From Winogradskyella costae (GTDB lineage: Bacteria > Bacteroidota > Bacteroidia > Flavobacteriales > Flavobacteriaceae), in NCBI RefSeq assembly GCF_013403865.1, contig NZ_JABFDK010000002.1, forward strand, positions 310,001 to 374,000: a DNA stretch of 64,000 nt. Direction: 5' to 3'. The notes below the pieces were generated by a model that worked only from the letters and a program-made list of their open reading frames with translations, did not search any database and was not told the DNA's origin. The first letter of the stretch is position 1; each line of letters starts with the position of its first letter. Below are positions 18,359 through 27,809 of the stretch, piece after piece. The translations under genes were made by a program, and so were the position numbers.

Positions 18359-18592
18359 CTAAGCATAGACTTGCCCTCTATGAGGCTTTAGAGTGTCGCG
18401 TATCGGTTTCATTTCAGACTCATCAACCACTAAATAGGCTATGCTGTGCATATCGCTAAGCGTCTCAACACCTGTAATGGTAATATCTAATTTGTTTATT
18501 TCAATATATTCTTTTAGGTGTATAACATGGTGTTCAGCTATTTTTTGACCGGCCGGACCTTTAAAATCCCATATTAATTTTAATTTTCGCAT
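18359..18592 (-). CDS. Conserved hypothetical small protein
   Basis: A 77-residue protein I do not recognise. It is soluble, with a mixed alpha/beta look, three His residues in AEHHVIHLKEY and the C-terminal LKPHRGQVYA. It lacks a signal peptide or membrane segment. It lies 38 bp downstream of the SRPBCC-like gene on the same strand and ends close to the crtY end (convergent). No function is assigned. Confidence 0.6.
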   Translation of the reverse strand: MRKLKLIWDFKGPAGQKIAEHHVIHLKEYIEINKLDITITGVETLSDMHSIAYLVVDESEMKPIRDTLKPHRGQVYA

Positions 18593-18630
18593 TGGATAGT
18601 TTTTATTGAATTGTTTTAAAATGAGCGGTA

Positions 18631-19098
18631 TTAATTTGGTTTATAAACGGAGACCCCTTTTTCGACAAATTTTTTAAAATTAGTCATATAACTTTCTGTC
18701 TGTTTTTTAAAAGCGCTAGGCATTAAAAACAACATCAAACTTATCTTAAAATTAGTAGGTTGGCAATCTGTTATTGCAATCCATTTTGTAGTGTTATCTG
18801 ATGTCGGTTCAAAATAGTTTTCCTGAATGTTACGTACTCCTTGCGTGGTATAGGTAACATGTAATTCCTTTGGAAATGCCTGCTTTATAATGGTTTCTAT
18901 GATTTCCATTTTACGCTTCCCAAAACTAAAATTTAATTTCATTTTAGCACCAAGTTCATTAGGGATTCCAGAAATATGTTCAGTACTAACTAGACCTTCT
19001 TGCCAATGTTTTAAATTATCGACAGAATTGATTTTTTTGATAACGTCTGAAATAGGTTTCTCAATTAATATTTCAGTGGTATACTGCATGTGCTTCAA
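18631..19098 (-). CDS. SRPBCC (START/Bet v1-like) family protein
   Basis: A 155-residue protein with the pattern of polyketide-cyclase/SRPBCC proteins, which enclose hydrophobic ligands. The start TTEILIEKPISDVIKKINSVDNLKHWQEGL and the central GAKMKLNF are typical. The rest alternates beta strands and ends in a long helix (YMTNFKKFVEKG). The start could be Met1 or Met4 (MQYTTEILIE, 19089). It is likely cotranscribed with the following 77-residue gene. The ligand is unknown. Confidence 0.75.
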   Translation of the reverse strand: MKHMQYTTEILIEKPISDVIKKINSVDNLKHWQEGLVSTEHISGIPNELGAKMKLNFSFGKRKMEIIETIIKQAFPKELHVTYTTQGVRNIQENYFEPTSDNTTKWIAITDCQPTNFKISLMLFLMPSAFKKQTESYMTNFKKFVEKGVSVYKPN

Positions 19099-19259
19099 GT
19101 TTCGTTAAAAGTATAAAAAGGAATAATAAAAGCGCCATCTAATCGATATTGAACACTTTTAATTGTTAAAATCATTGTAAAATATTACGACTTGTACTTT
19201 TGATGTAATTTTTACGACGTAACTAGCACTAACGATTTAAAGAATGCTATTCAATCTAC

Positions 19260-19289
19260 TTGCTAAATACGCTATTTATGTTACTTTTG
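19260..19289 (+). promoter_or_regulatory. Strong-consensus promoter of the parvulin/SurA operon
   Basis: TTG at 19260-19262, a 19-nt spacer and TACTTTTG at 19282-19289. Both elements and the spacing match the Bacteroidota housekeeping promoter. It lies 50 nt upstream of the first gene. Confidence 0.7.
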
Positions 19290-19339
19290 CTCAGTTTTAA
19301 AAGTGAGTTATTTATATCAATACAAATCAAGTTTAAATT

Positions 19340-21283
19340 ATGAAGCTTAATATTAAATGTTTGTTTTTAGTGTTTTTTGCACTTAGTTTTTCTTTTGCTC
19401 AAGATAATGATCAAGTACTTTTAGAAGTGGATGGAGAGCCAGTTATGGCTTCAGAATTTTTAAGGGTCTATAACAAAAATTTAGATTTAGTTCAAGATGA
19501 AAGTCAAAAGGACATTGATGGTTATTTAAAGCTATTTACGGAATACCAATTAAAACTGAAAGAAGCCAAACGCTTAAAATTAGATGAAGATAAAAATTAC
19601 CAACGTGAGTTTTCTAGATATAAAAAGCAGTTAATTAAAAATTATATTTCTGAGAACAAAGTAACTGAAGCCTTGGTAAAAGAAGCTTATGATCGCAGTA
19701 ATATGGATATTAACGCGTCACATATTTTAGTGCGTTTAGAGGCGACTTCTAAAGATACTTTAAATGCTTACAATGAAGTTTTGGCTCTAAGAGATCGTGT
19801 TTTAAATGAAGGCTTTGATAACGTAAAAGCCGAAATGCATAACGGTAATACTATTTTTTTAGAAAGTTTAGGCTATTTCTCAGCGTTTAAAATGGTATAT
19901 GAATTTGAAACAGCAGCATACAATACAAATGTTGGAGAAATCTCAATGCCATTTAGAACGCAATTTGGTTATCACGTGGTAAAAGTTGATGATAAAAGGA
20001 TATCTAGAGGCACGGCAACTGTAGCTCATATTATGGTTAATATAAATGCATTAGACTCATTGGCAGATCCTGAAAAACGAATTAATGATATTTATAAAAA
20101 GCTCAACCAAGGTGAAAGTTTTGAGTCCTTAGCTAAACAATTTTCAGACGATAAAAGTTCTGCGAGACAAGGGGGGCAAATTGCGCCGTTTAAAAGTGGT
20201 CAGCTAAGTTCTACAGAATTTGAAGACGCTGCGTTTGCATTAAAAAATGATGGTGATGTTACCAAACCTTTTAAGACAGCCTACGGTTGGCACATTGTAA
20301 AACGAATTAGTTTAAAACCAATTGAATCGTTTGAAAACTTAAAAGAATCTTTTGAGTCTAAAGTAAAAAGAGACACTAGATCTAAAATAATTAACGAGGC
20401 GATGATTGCTAAGTTAAAAAAGCAATATGAAATCACTTATAACGATAAAGCCAAGACTTATTTTACGTCTATTCTTTCAGATGCGTTTTATAAGAATAAT
20501 TGGATTTTACCTACCGATTTTAAAGCTAATGAACCTTTGTTTTCTATAAATAAGTCGACTTTTACGTACGAAGATTTTGGGAAACATTTACTAACTGCAC
20601 AAAGAATTTACTCAGATAAAACGGTAGCTTTTAATACTGTAATTGAAAAGGAGTACGAGAGCTTTTTTGAAAAGTCAATCTTTCAATATAGAGAAGATAA
20701 TTTAGAAGTCGAAAATCTAGAGTATGCAAATATTCTTAAAGAATATAGAGATGGATTGTTGTTGTTTGATTTAATGGAGAAAGAAATTTGGAATAAAGCT
20801 TCTAAAGACTCTATAGGCTTAGAAGCGTATTATGATAAAAACCAATCTCAATATCAATGGAATGATAGAGTAGCGGTTATAATAGCGTCGTCAGCAGATA
20901 AGTCTTATGCTAAGAAAGCTCTTAAAATGATGAAAAAGGGGAATGCTGACGCTGTAATTAGCGAAAAACTAAATACAAACGATAAGCAAAACGTTATCTT
21001 TACAAAAGGAACTTACACTCTAGACAATCCTATTCTGCCTTCAACTTTTAAAACTAAGAAAGGTGTTTCAGATATTTATGAACATCACGATGCATTTCAT
21101 GTAATTAATGTAACAGATATTTTACCAGCAGGACAAAAAACATTAGAGGAAGCAAAAGGTAATGTGATTAATGATTACCAAACTGAAATTGAAACGAATT
21201 GGGTGAATGATTTATATAAGCGTTTCAAAGTCGTAGTTAATCAAAAAACGCTCAACGCCATTAAAGCCAAAATAGGAAACTAA
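19340..21283 (+). CDS. Periplasmic peptidyl-prolyl isomerase with two parvulin domains
   Basis: A 647-residue exported chaperone/isomerase. A signal peptide ends near SFSFAQ (residue 21). Parvulin-type (rotamase) domains are at about residues 122-220 (ASHILVRLEAT ... FRTQFGYHVVKVDD) and 225-325 (AHIMVNINALD ... AYGWHIVKRIS), followed by a SurA/PpiD-like C-terminal part. It probably assists folding of outer-membrane proteins. It is first in an operon with a related lipoprotein and SurA; the spacer to the next gene is only 12 bp. Confidence 0.9.
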   Translation: MKLNIKCLFLVFFALSFSFAQDNDQVLLEVDGEPVMASEFLRVYNKNLDLVQDESQKDIDGYLKLFTEYQLKLKEAKRLKLDEDKNYQREFSRYKKQLIKNYISENKVTEALVKEAYDRSNMDINASHILVRLEATSKDTLNAYNEVLALRDRVLNEGFDNVKAEMHNGNTIFLESLGYFSAFKMVYEFETAAYNTNVGEISMPFRTQFGYHVVKVDDKRISRGTATVAHIMVNINALDSLADPEKRINDIYKKLNQGESFESLAKQFSDDKSSARQGGQIAPFKSGQLSSTEFEDAAFALKNDGDVTKPFKTAYGWHIVKRISLKPIESFENLKESFESKVKRDTRSKIINEAMIAKLKKQYEITYNDKAKTYFTSILSDAFYKNNWILPTDFKANEPLFSINKSTFTYEDFGKHLLTAQRIYSDKTVAFNTVIEKEYESFFEKSIFQYREDNLEVENLEYANILKEYRDGLLLFDLMEKEIWNKASKDSIGLEAYYDKNQSQYQWNDRVAVIIASSADKSYAKKALKMMKKGNADAVISEKLNTNDKQNVIFTKGTYTLDNPILPSTFKTKKGVSDIYEHHDAFHVINVTDILPAGQKTLEEAKGNVINDYQTEIETNWVNDLYKRFKVVVNQKTLNAIKAKIGN

Positions 21284-21295
21284 CGCACATTTTTT

Positions 21296-22147
21296 TTGAA
21301 AAATTTTTTATACATATGTTGTCTTTGTCTGTTTCTCGCTAGTTGTGACTTTTTTAAAGCGTCAGATGGTTTGGATCCCGTAGCACGAGTTAATGAAAAC
21401 TATCTTTATAAAGAAGATATTAAAGATGTAGTACCCAAAGGCACTGCAAAAGAAGATAGTACCCTAATGGTTAATGCCTATATTGATCGTTGGGCAAGAC
21501 GTTTACTTCTAATGGACGGTGCATTAGTCAATCTTTCGGAACATAAACAAAATGAGTTTTCTAAATTAGTAGAGCAGTATAAAAATGATTTATATACAAA
21601 AGCCTATTTAGAAGGGTTAGTGAAAAAAAATATAGATTCAATAGTCTCTCGCGAAACAGCACAACTTTTTTACGATGAAAACAAAGAATCCTTTAAGCTT
21701 AATGATAATTTAATACAGTTTAGATATATAAGCCTACCACTTAATCCTATTAATTTAGACACAATAAAAAAGCGTTTTCAACGCTTTAGTTATAAAGACA
21801 AGGTGTATTTAGATTCCATTTCTGTGCAGTTTAGATCGTATTCATTAAACGATTCACTTTGGTTGAAATTAAGTCGGGTTACTGAGAAGATTCCAATTTT
21901 AAATAATAGCAATAAAAATGAACTGTTAAAAAAAACTAATTTCTTACAGCTCAAAGATTCATTAAACCTATATTTGATGTTGGTTAACGACGTGCGACTT
22001 CAAAACGACTACGCACCTTTAGATTATGTGAATTCGTCAATCCAAAAAATTGTTATAAATAAGCGAAAACTAGAGCTCATCAAGCAACTCGAAAATGATA
22101 TTACAAAAGATGCCATCAAACAAAATAAATTCCAAACTTATAATTAA
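21296..22147 (+). CDS. Lipoprotein of the parvulin operon, possible isomerase-like
   Basis: A 283-residue lipoprotein with signal MKNFLYICCLCLFLASC (lipobox LASC, Cys17). The start is a TTG in a T-run (21296); no ATG upstream fits and the signal peptide is complete from there. The protein is helical, resembling the N-terminal chaperone part of SurA/PpiC proteins (NENYLYKEDIKDVVPKG, YIDRWARRLL), but I see no parvulin catalytic core. It overlaps the next gene by 38 bp. Because of its position it is likely a chaperone partner. Confidence 0.75.
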   Translation: MKNFLYICCLCLFLASCDFFKASDGLDPVARVNENYLYKEDIKDVVPKGTAKEDSTLMVNAYIDRWARRLLLMDGALVNLSEHKQNEFSKLVEQYKNDLYTKAYLEGLVKKNIDSIVSRETAQLFYDENKESFKLNDNLIQFRYISLPLNPINLDTIKKRFQRFSYKDKVYLDSISVQFRSYSLNDSLWLKLSRVTEKIPILNNSNKNELLKKTNFLQLKDSLNLYLMLVNDVRLQNDYAPLDYVNSSIQKIVINKRKLELIKQLENDITKDAIKQNKFQTYN

Positions 22148-23549
22148 AGCAGCCCTTTTGGTTGTTTTTATTTCTTTTAACTTCAGTAATGCTCAAGAGA
22201 TTATTGACGACGAAAAGCCAATAGTTCAAAAAACGAAGGACACTTTAGTTAACAAAACTAGAATTAAAGCAGATGGTGTTGCCGCTGTTATAGGCGATTT
22301 TATTATTCTAGAATCTGATTTAGATAGAGAAATTGCACAATTACAAGCGCAAGGAGCAGATCTTAAAGATTTAACAAGATGCGAACTTTTTGGAAGCTTG
22401 CTAGAAAATAAGTTATACGCACATCAAGCTATTCAAGATAGTGTAATTGTTAATGAGTTGTTTATTAAGTCGCGTACAGAACAACAGATACAAGGGCTCT
22501 TAGCGCAGTCCAAAGGAGATATGGAAGGCTTATTAGAATTCTATAAAAAAGATTCAGAACAGGCCTTACGTGATGAGATGTACGAAATTAATAAAAACGG
22601 ATATTTAGCTCAAGAAATGCAATCTAAAGTTATTGGTGATATCGAAGTAACACCCGAAGAAGTTCGTACGTTTTTTAACGATATACCAAAAGATGAGCGT
22701 CCTACATTTGGAACAGAGTTAAAGTTAGCTCAGATAGTAATTATACCAGAAGTAACGCAAGATGCCAAGCAAGCGGTAATTGATCAGTTAAATGATTTCA
22801 AAAAAGACATAGAGCAAAACGGCTCTAGTTTTATTACTAAAGCTATCTTTTATTCTGAAGATGGATCTAAAAGTGATGGTGGAAGGTTACCAACCATGAA
22901 CAGAAAACAACCAAGAATGGTTAAGGAGTTTAGAGATGCTGTTTTTAATATGCAAGAAGGTGAGATTTCGGAACCTTTTGAAACTGATTTCGGGTTTCAT
23001 ATTGTGTTTTTAGAAAAGGTAAGAGGACAAGAATATGATGTTAGACATATTTTATTGCGTCCAAAATTATCGCAAGAAGCTATTCAAAAAGCAAATGATA
23101 AAATTAAAGAGGTTAGAAGTAAAATTATGGATGGTTCTATAACATTTACGGAGGCAGCAAGAGAGTTTAGTGATGAAAAGGAGACTAAATTTGAAGGTGG
23201 TCAACTAACAAACCCAACAACACAAGATTTTAATTTTGAATTAACTAGAATGGAACCCGAGTTGTATTCTCAAATTCAAAATTTAAAAGATGGAGAAATT
23301 AGCGAAGTGTTACAAGATGAAGATCGTATAAATACTATAAAATTCAAAATTTTAACGGTTACTGATCGTATTGATGATCACGAAGCTGATTTTGCAAAAG
23401 ATTATCTAAAGATTAAAAATTTAGCCTTACAAGACAAACAAGTTAAAGCTGTTGAAAAATGGCAAAAAGAAACAATTATTGATACTTACGTTAAAATTAA
23501 TGGCGAGTACAGAGATTGTGACTTTCAAAGTAATTGGTTAAAAAAATAG
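22110..23549 (+). CDS. SurA-like periplasmic chaperone/peptidyl-prolyl isomerase
   Basis: A 479-residue exported protein. The start at 22110 (MPSNKINSKLIIKAALLVVF) gives a clean signal peptide ending near SNAQE; an in-frame ATG 15 bp earlier is possible. The SurA N-terminal domain is followed by two parvulin domains, about residues 175-285 (LAQIVIIPEV ... FETDFGFHIVFLE) and 290-395 (DVRHILLRPKL ...). It should guide outer-membrane proteins across the periplasm. It ends the three-gene chaperone series and lies 6 bp before the MoxR gene. Confidence 0.9.
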   Translation: MPSNKINSKLIIKAALLVVFISFNFSNAQEIIDDEKPIVQKTKDTLVNKTRIKADGVAAVIGDFIILESDLDREIAQLQAQGADLKDLTRCELFGSLLENKLYAHQAIQDSVIVNELFIKSRTEQQIQGLLAQSKGDMEGLLEFYKKDSEQALRDEMYEINKNGYLAQEMQSKVIGDIEVTPEEVRTFFNDIPKDERPTFGTELKLAQIVIIPEVTQDAKQAVIDQLNDFKKDIEQNGSSFITKAIFYSEDGSKSDGGRLPTMNRKQPRMVKEFRDAVFNMQEGEISEPFETDFGFHIVFLEKVRGQEYDVRHILLRPKLSQEAIQKANDKIKEVRSKIMDGSITFTEAAREFSDEKETKFEGGQLTNPTTQDFNFELTRMEPELYSQIQNLKDGEISEVLQDEDRINTIKFKILTVTDRIDDHEADFAKDYLKIKNLALQDKQVKAVEKWQKETIIDTYVKINGEYRDCDFQSNWLKK

Positions 23550-23555
23550 TATAAT

Positions 23556-24509
23556 ATGTCTGATGTTGCAATAATTGAAAATTTTGTCAAAAAGTATGCT
23601 GCACTAAAGCAAGAGGTTGCTAAAGTTATTATAGGTCAGGATGAAGTTGTAGATCAAATATTAATTTCTATTTTTTCTGGTGGTCACTCGCTTTTAATCG
23701 GGGTTCCTGGTTTGGCAAAAACCTTAATGGTAAATACGATTGCACAGGCTTTAGGTTTAAACTTTAAACGTATTCAATTCACACCAGATTTAATGCCTAG
23801 TGATATTCTTGGTAGTGAAATCTTAGATGAAAACAGACAATTTAAATTTATAAAAGGACCAATTTTTTCTAATATAGTTTTGGCAGATGAAATTAACAGA
23901 ACGCCACCAAAAACACAAGCGGCTTTATTAGAAGCTATGCAAGAGCGTTCGGTTACAGTAGCTGGTCACCAGTATAAATTAAGTCTACCTTATTTTGTAT
24001 TAGCTACACAAAACCCAATTGAACAAGAAGGAACATATCCTTTGCCAGAGGCTCAGTTAGACCGTTTTATGTTTGCTATCAATTTAGAATACCCGTCATT
24101 TCAAGAAGAAGTAGATGTTGTAAAAGCAACCACAACAGATGTTAAGGCAACAGTTAATTCATTATTCACTGCGCAAGAAATAATAGATTTTCAAAATGTA
24201 ATTCGCCGTATTCCTGTAGCAGATAATGTTATAGAATATGCGGTTTCTTTAGTGGCTAAAACGAGGCCTAAAGCAGATTCTGCAGCAGATATTGTAAAAG
24301 AGTTTGTAGATTGGGGAGCAGGACCAAGAGCTTCACAGAATTTAATTTTGGCAGCGAAAACTCATGCAGCTACCAATGGTAAATTTTCTCCAGATATTGA
24401 AAACGTTCAAGCCGTAGCTATAGGCATTCTTAGACATAGAATTATTAAGAATTACAGGGCAGATGCCGAGGGCGTTAGTGACGAGAAAATTATTCAAAGC
24501 TTATTCTAA
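23556..24509 (+). CDS. MoxR family AAA+ ATPase
   Basis: A 317-residue AAA_3 ATPase. Walker A is GVPGLAKT, Walker B ADEINRTPPKTQ, and sensor 1 ATQNPIEQEGTYPLPEAQLDRF. MoxR proteins act as chaperones that insert cofactors or assemble complexes, often next to DUF58/VWA genes. Here no such partners follow; the next 320 bp are empty and then acnB begins. It is only 6 bp behind surA, so it is probably transcribed with the chaperone operon. Confidence 0.92.
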   Translation: MSDVAIIENFVKKYAALKQEVAKVIIGQDEVVDQILISIFSGGHSLLIGVPGLAKTLMVNTIAQALGLNFKRIQFTPDLMPSDILGSEILDENRQFKFIKGPIFSNIVLADEINRTPPKTQAALLEAMQERSVTVAGHQYKLSLPYFVLATQNPIEQEGTYPLPEAQLDRFMFAINLEYPSFQEEVDVVKATTTDVKATVNSLFTAQEIIDFQNVIRRIPVADNVIEYAVSLVAKTRPKADSAADIVKEFVDWGAGPRASQNLILAAKTHAATNGKFSPDIENVQAVAIGILRHRIIKNYRADAEGVSDEKIIQSLF

Positions 24510-24829
24510 TTTTAACCATACTTATTTAATCTACTTATAAGCTTCAACTTAATTTTTGAAGCATTACTTTGTACGTCTTAAATGGAAATAAATGCGGTTG
24601 GGATTACTCCATATCCATTGTTAATTCACTAATTATCATAGGTATTTAATGCTAAAAATATAATCATACTTTTATTTTATGTCATTATACTAAAATAGTA
24701 TGATAATATTGTTTTTAGTATAGTGTACTTTTAAATCTTTATATTAATTTGCGAAACTTTTAAATTTCAATATAGACTGTAACTTTTTACATCGCTAAGA
24801 TTAAAAAATAGTAACTAAAGATTCCTTCC
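24510..24829. other. Intergenic region upstream of acnB
   Basis: 320 bp without an ORF. It holds a 7-bp hairpin GCTTCAA/TTGAAGC (24541-24562, no clear T-run) just after moxR, and an inverted repeat ATCATACT/AGTATGAT (24663-24670 with 24697-24704) about 130 bp before acnB. No exact TAnnTTTG promoter was found. Confidence 0.4.
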
Positions 24830-27607
24830 ATGAGTATTTATCAAGATTACCTTAAGCAGATAGAAGAACGAAAAGATCAAGGACTTCATCCGCAACCAAT
24901 AGATGGTGCTGACTTATTAAGTAAAATAATTGAGCAGATTAAAGATGTAGATAATGAGTATAGAGATGATTCTCTGAACTTTTTTATCTATAACGTGTTA
25001 CCAGGTACAACAAGTGCCGCTAGCGTGAAGGCTAAATTTTTGAAAGAAATTATTTTAGGTGAGACTCAAGTTGAAGAAATTAATCCGGCTTTTGCTTTAG
25101 AGCAATTGTCTCATATGAAAGGTGGACCTTCAGTTAAAGTATTATTGGATATCGCTTTAGGAGACGATATGGCTATAGCAGAAGACGCTGCTAAAGTGTT
25201 AAAAACGCAAGTATTCTTATACGAAGCAGATACGGAGCGTTTAGAAAATGCCTTTAAAGCAGGAAATACTATTGCAACTGATATTATTAAGAGCTACTCA
25301 AAGGCAGAATTCTTTACGAAGTTACCAGATGTTGAAGAAGAGATTGAAATAGTAACATATATCGCTGGTGTAGGTGATATTTCTACAGATTTATTATCTC
25401 CTGGTGCAGATGCACACTCAAGATCAGATAGAGAATTACATGGTCAATGTATGTTTGAGCATAATAAAGACATGCAAAATGAATTGTTGGCTTTAAAAGA
25501 GCAGCATCCAGATAAGCGTGTAATGTTAATTGCGGAAAAAGGAACCATGGGAGTTGGGTCTTCAAGAATGTCTGGTGTGAACAATGTTGCATTATGGACT
25601 GGTGTTCCTTTTAGTAAATATGTTCCATTTATTAATTTTGCTCCAGTAATTGCTGGTACAAATGGCATTGCACCGATTTTCTTAACAACAGTTAGTGTAA
25701 CTGGAGGTATTGGTATCGATCTTAAAAATTGGGAAAAGCAAATAGATGCAGAAGGAAATACTATTGTAGATAAAGATGGTGAGCCTGTTCTAAAGCAAAC
25801 CTATTCTGTTGATACAGGTACAGTATTGACAATAAATACAAAGACAAAGAAATTATACAAAGACGGTGAAGAATTAAAAGATATTTCTACTGCATTAACG
25901 CCACCAAAAATGGAGTTTATTAAAGCAGGTGGGTCTTACGCTGTTGTATTTGGTAAAAAATTACAAACATTAGCTTGTAAAATTTTAGAGATAGATATTC
26001 CTCAAGTGTATGCAACTTCAAAAGAAGTTTCTATTGAAGGACAAGGTTTAACAGCTGTTGAAAAAATATTCAATAAGAATGCTGTAGGAACTACACCAGG
26101 CAAAACCTTACATGCTGGTTCTAATGTTAGAGTAGAAGTAAATATAGTAGGGTCTCAAGATACCACAGGTTTAATGACATCTCAAGAATTAGAGATGATG
26201 GCAGCGACAGTTATTTCTCCAATTGTAGATGGCGCGTACCAATCGGGTTGCCATACAGCATCTGTTTGGGATGATAAGTCTAAAGCTAACATTCCAAGAT
26301 TAATGAGCTTTATGAACGACTTTGGGTTAATTACTGGTCGTGATCCTAAAGGGAAATATTTCCCAATGACAGATGTTATTCATAAAGTGTTAAACGATAT
26401 TACTGTTGGTGATTGGGATATTATTATTGGTGGAGACTCTCACACCCGTATGTCTAAAGGTGTTGCTTTTGGAGCAGATTCAGGAACAGTTGCCTTAGCA
26501 TTAGCTACAGGAGAAGCGACGATGCCAATTCCAGAATCCGTAAAAGTGACGTTTAAAGGTCAAATGAAATCGTATATGGATTTCCGCGATGTTGTTCACG
26601 CGACACAATCTCAAATGCTGAAGCAATTTGGTGGGGAAAATGTTTTCCAAGGTCGTATTATTGAAGTGCATATTGGGACACTTACAGCAGATGAAGCCTT
26701 TACATTTACAGATTGGACAGCAGAGATGAAAGCTAAGGCATCTATATGTATTTCTGAGGATGATACCTTAATAGAATCTTTAGAGATTGCAAAAGGTCGT
26801 ATCCAAATCATGATTGATAAAGGAATGGACAATACTAAACAAGTACTTAAAGGTCTTGTTGATAAAGCAAATACTAGAATCACAGAGCTTAAAACAGGTA
26901 TTAAGCCATCTTTAAGACCAGATGCTAATGCTAAGTATCATGCAGAAGTTATTATTGATTTAGATGAAATTTCTGAACCAATGATTGCAGATCCAGATGT
27001 TAATAATGATGATGTTTCCAAGCGTTATACACACGATAATATTAGACCATTATCGTATTACGGTGGCACTAAAAAAGTAGACTTAGGATTCGTAGGATCT
27101 TGTATGGTGCATAAAGGTGATATGAAAATCTTAGCTCAAATGTTAAAGAATATTGAAGCACAGCAAGGTAAAGTTGAATTTAAAGCACCTTTAGTAGTAG
27201 CTCCTCCAACATATAATATCGTAGATGAGTTAAAAGCTGAAGGAGATTGGGAAGTCTTAGTGAGGTATTCAGGTTTCGAATTCGATGATAATGCACCAAA
27301 AGGTTTAGCACGAACTAAATACGAAAACATGCTTTACTTAGAGCGTCCAGGTTGCAACCTATGTATGGGTAACCAGGAAAAAGCAGAACCAGGAGATACT
27401 GTAATGGCGACATCAACACGTTTATTCCAAGGTAGAGTTGTAAAAGATTCTGGTGAGAAAAAAGGCGAGTCACTATTATCATCTACTCCTGTAGTTGTAT
27501 TATCTACAATTTTAGGTAGAACCCCAACACTTGCTGAATATGAAGCTGCAGTAGACGGTATTGTCTTAACGAAGTTTAAACCTTCAACCAAGCAGTTAGT
27601 GCGATAA
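24830..27607 (+). CDS. acnB: Aconitate hydratase B / 2-methylisocitrate dehydratase
   Basis: A 925-residue AcnB-type aconitase of the TCA cycle, interconverting citrate and isocitrate and often able to act on 2-methylisocitrate. The N-terminal HEAT-like domain (residues 1-160) is followed by the swivel domain and then domains 1-3. The [4Fe-4S] cluster ligands are probably the Cys of FVGSCMVHKG and the pair in RPGCNLCMGNQE. Length matches the AcnB family, and the arrangement differs from the AcnA gene 200 bp downstream. A strong terminator separates the two, so they are independent units. Confidence 0.95.
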   Translation: MSIYQDYLKQIEERKDQGLHPQPIDGADLLSKIIEQIKDVDNEYRDDSLNFFIYNVLPGTTSAASVKAKFLKEIILGETQVEEINPAFALEQLSHMKGGPSVKVLLDIALGDDMAIAEDAAKVLKTQVFLYEADTERLENAFKAGNTIATDIIKSYSKAEFFTKLPDVEEEIEIVTYIAGVGDISTDLLSPGADAHSRSDRELHGQCMFEHNKDMQNELLALKEQHPDKRVMLIAEKGTMGVGSSRMSGVNNVALWTGVPFSKYVPFINFAPVIAGTNGIAPIFLTTVSVTGGIGIDLKNWEKQIDAEGNTIVDKDGEPVLKQTYSVDTGTVLTINTKTKKLYKDGEELKDISTALTPPKMEFIKAGGSYAVVFGKKLQTLACKILEIDIPQVYATSKEVSIEGQGLTAVEKIFNKNAVGTTPGKTLHAGSNVRVEVNIVGSQDTTGLMTSQELEMMAATVISPIVDGAYQSGCHTASVWDDKSKANIPRLMSFMNDFGLITGRDPKGKYFPMTDVIHKVLNDITVGDWDIIIGGDSHTRMSKGVAFGADSGTVALALATGEATMPIPESVKVTFKGQMKSYMDFRDVVHATQSQMLKQFGGENVFQGRIIEVHIGTLTADEAFTFTDWTAEMKAKASICISEDDTLIESLEIAKGRIQIMIDKGMDNTKQVLKGLVDKANTRITELKTGIKPSLRPDANAKYHAEVIIDLDEISEPMIADPDVNNDDVSKRYTHDNIRPLSYYGGTKKVDLGFVGSCMVHKGDMKILAQMLKNIEAQQGKVEFKAPLVVAPPTYNIVDELKAEGDWEVLVRYSGFEFDDNAPKGLARTKYENMLYLERPGCNLCMGNQEKAEPGDTVMATSTRLFQGRVVKDSGEKKGESLLSSTPVVVLSTILGRTPTLAEYEAAVDGIVLTKFKPSTKQLVR

Positions 27608-27630
27608 TAAAATCTAATTTTATATAATTG

Positions 27631-27659
27631 AAAGCCTGAATCTTAGATTCAGGCTTTTC
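27631..27659 (+). terminator. Intrinsic terminator after acnB
   Basis: Perfect 12-bp stem AAAGCCTGAATC/GATTCAGGCTTT with a 3-nt loop, followed by T-rich sequence. Confidence 0.85.
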
Positions 27660-27809
27660 TATTTCTTAATAACACCTGTTTTAAGATAATAGGGGTCTCA
27701 ATTTAGATATAGAAAATACTTATTCCACTATCACTATTATATGTAACGAACACTTTTAAAGTCATATTGCATTTTGTATATTAGTAAAATTAATTAAAAC
27801 TAAGACACC

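Noticed and set aside
24541..24562. Terminator after moxR
   Set aside because: The hairpin has no following T-run on the plus strand, so it is listed only as part of the intergenic region.
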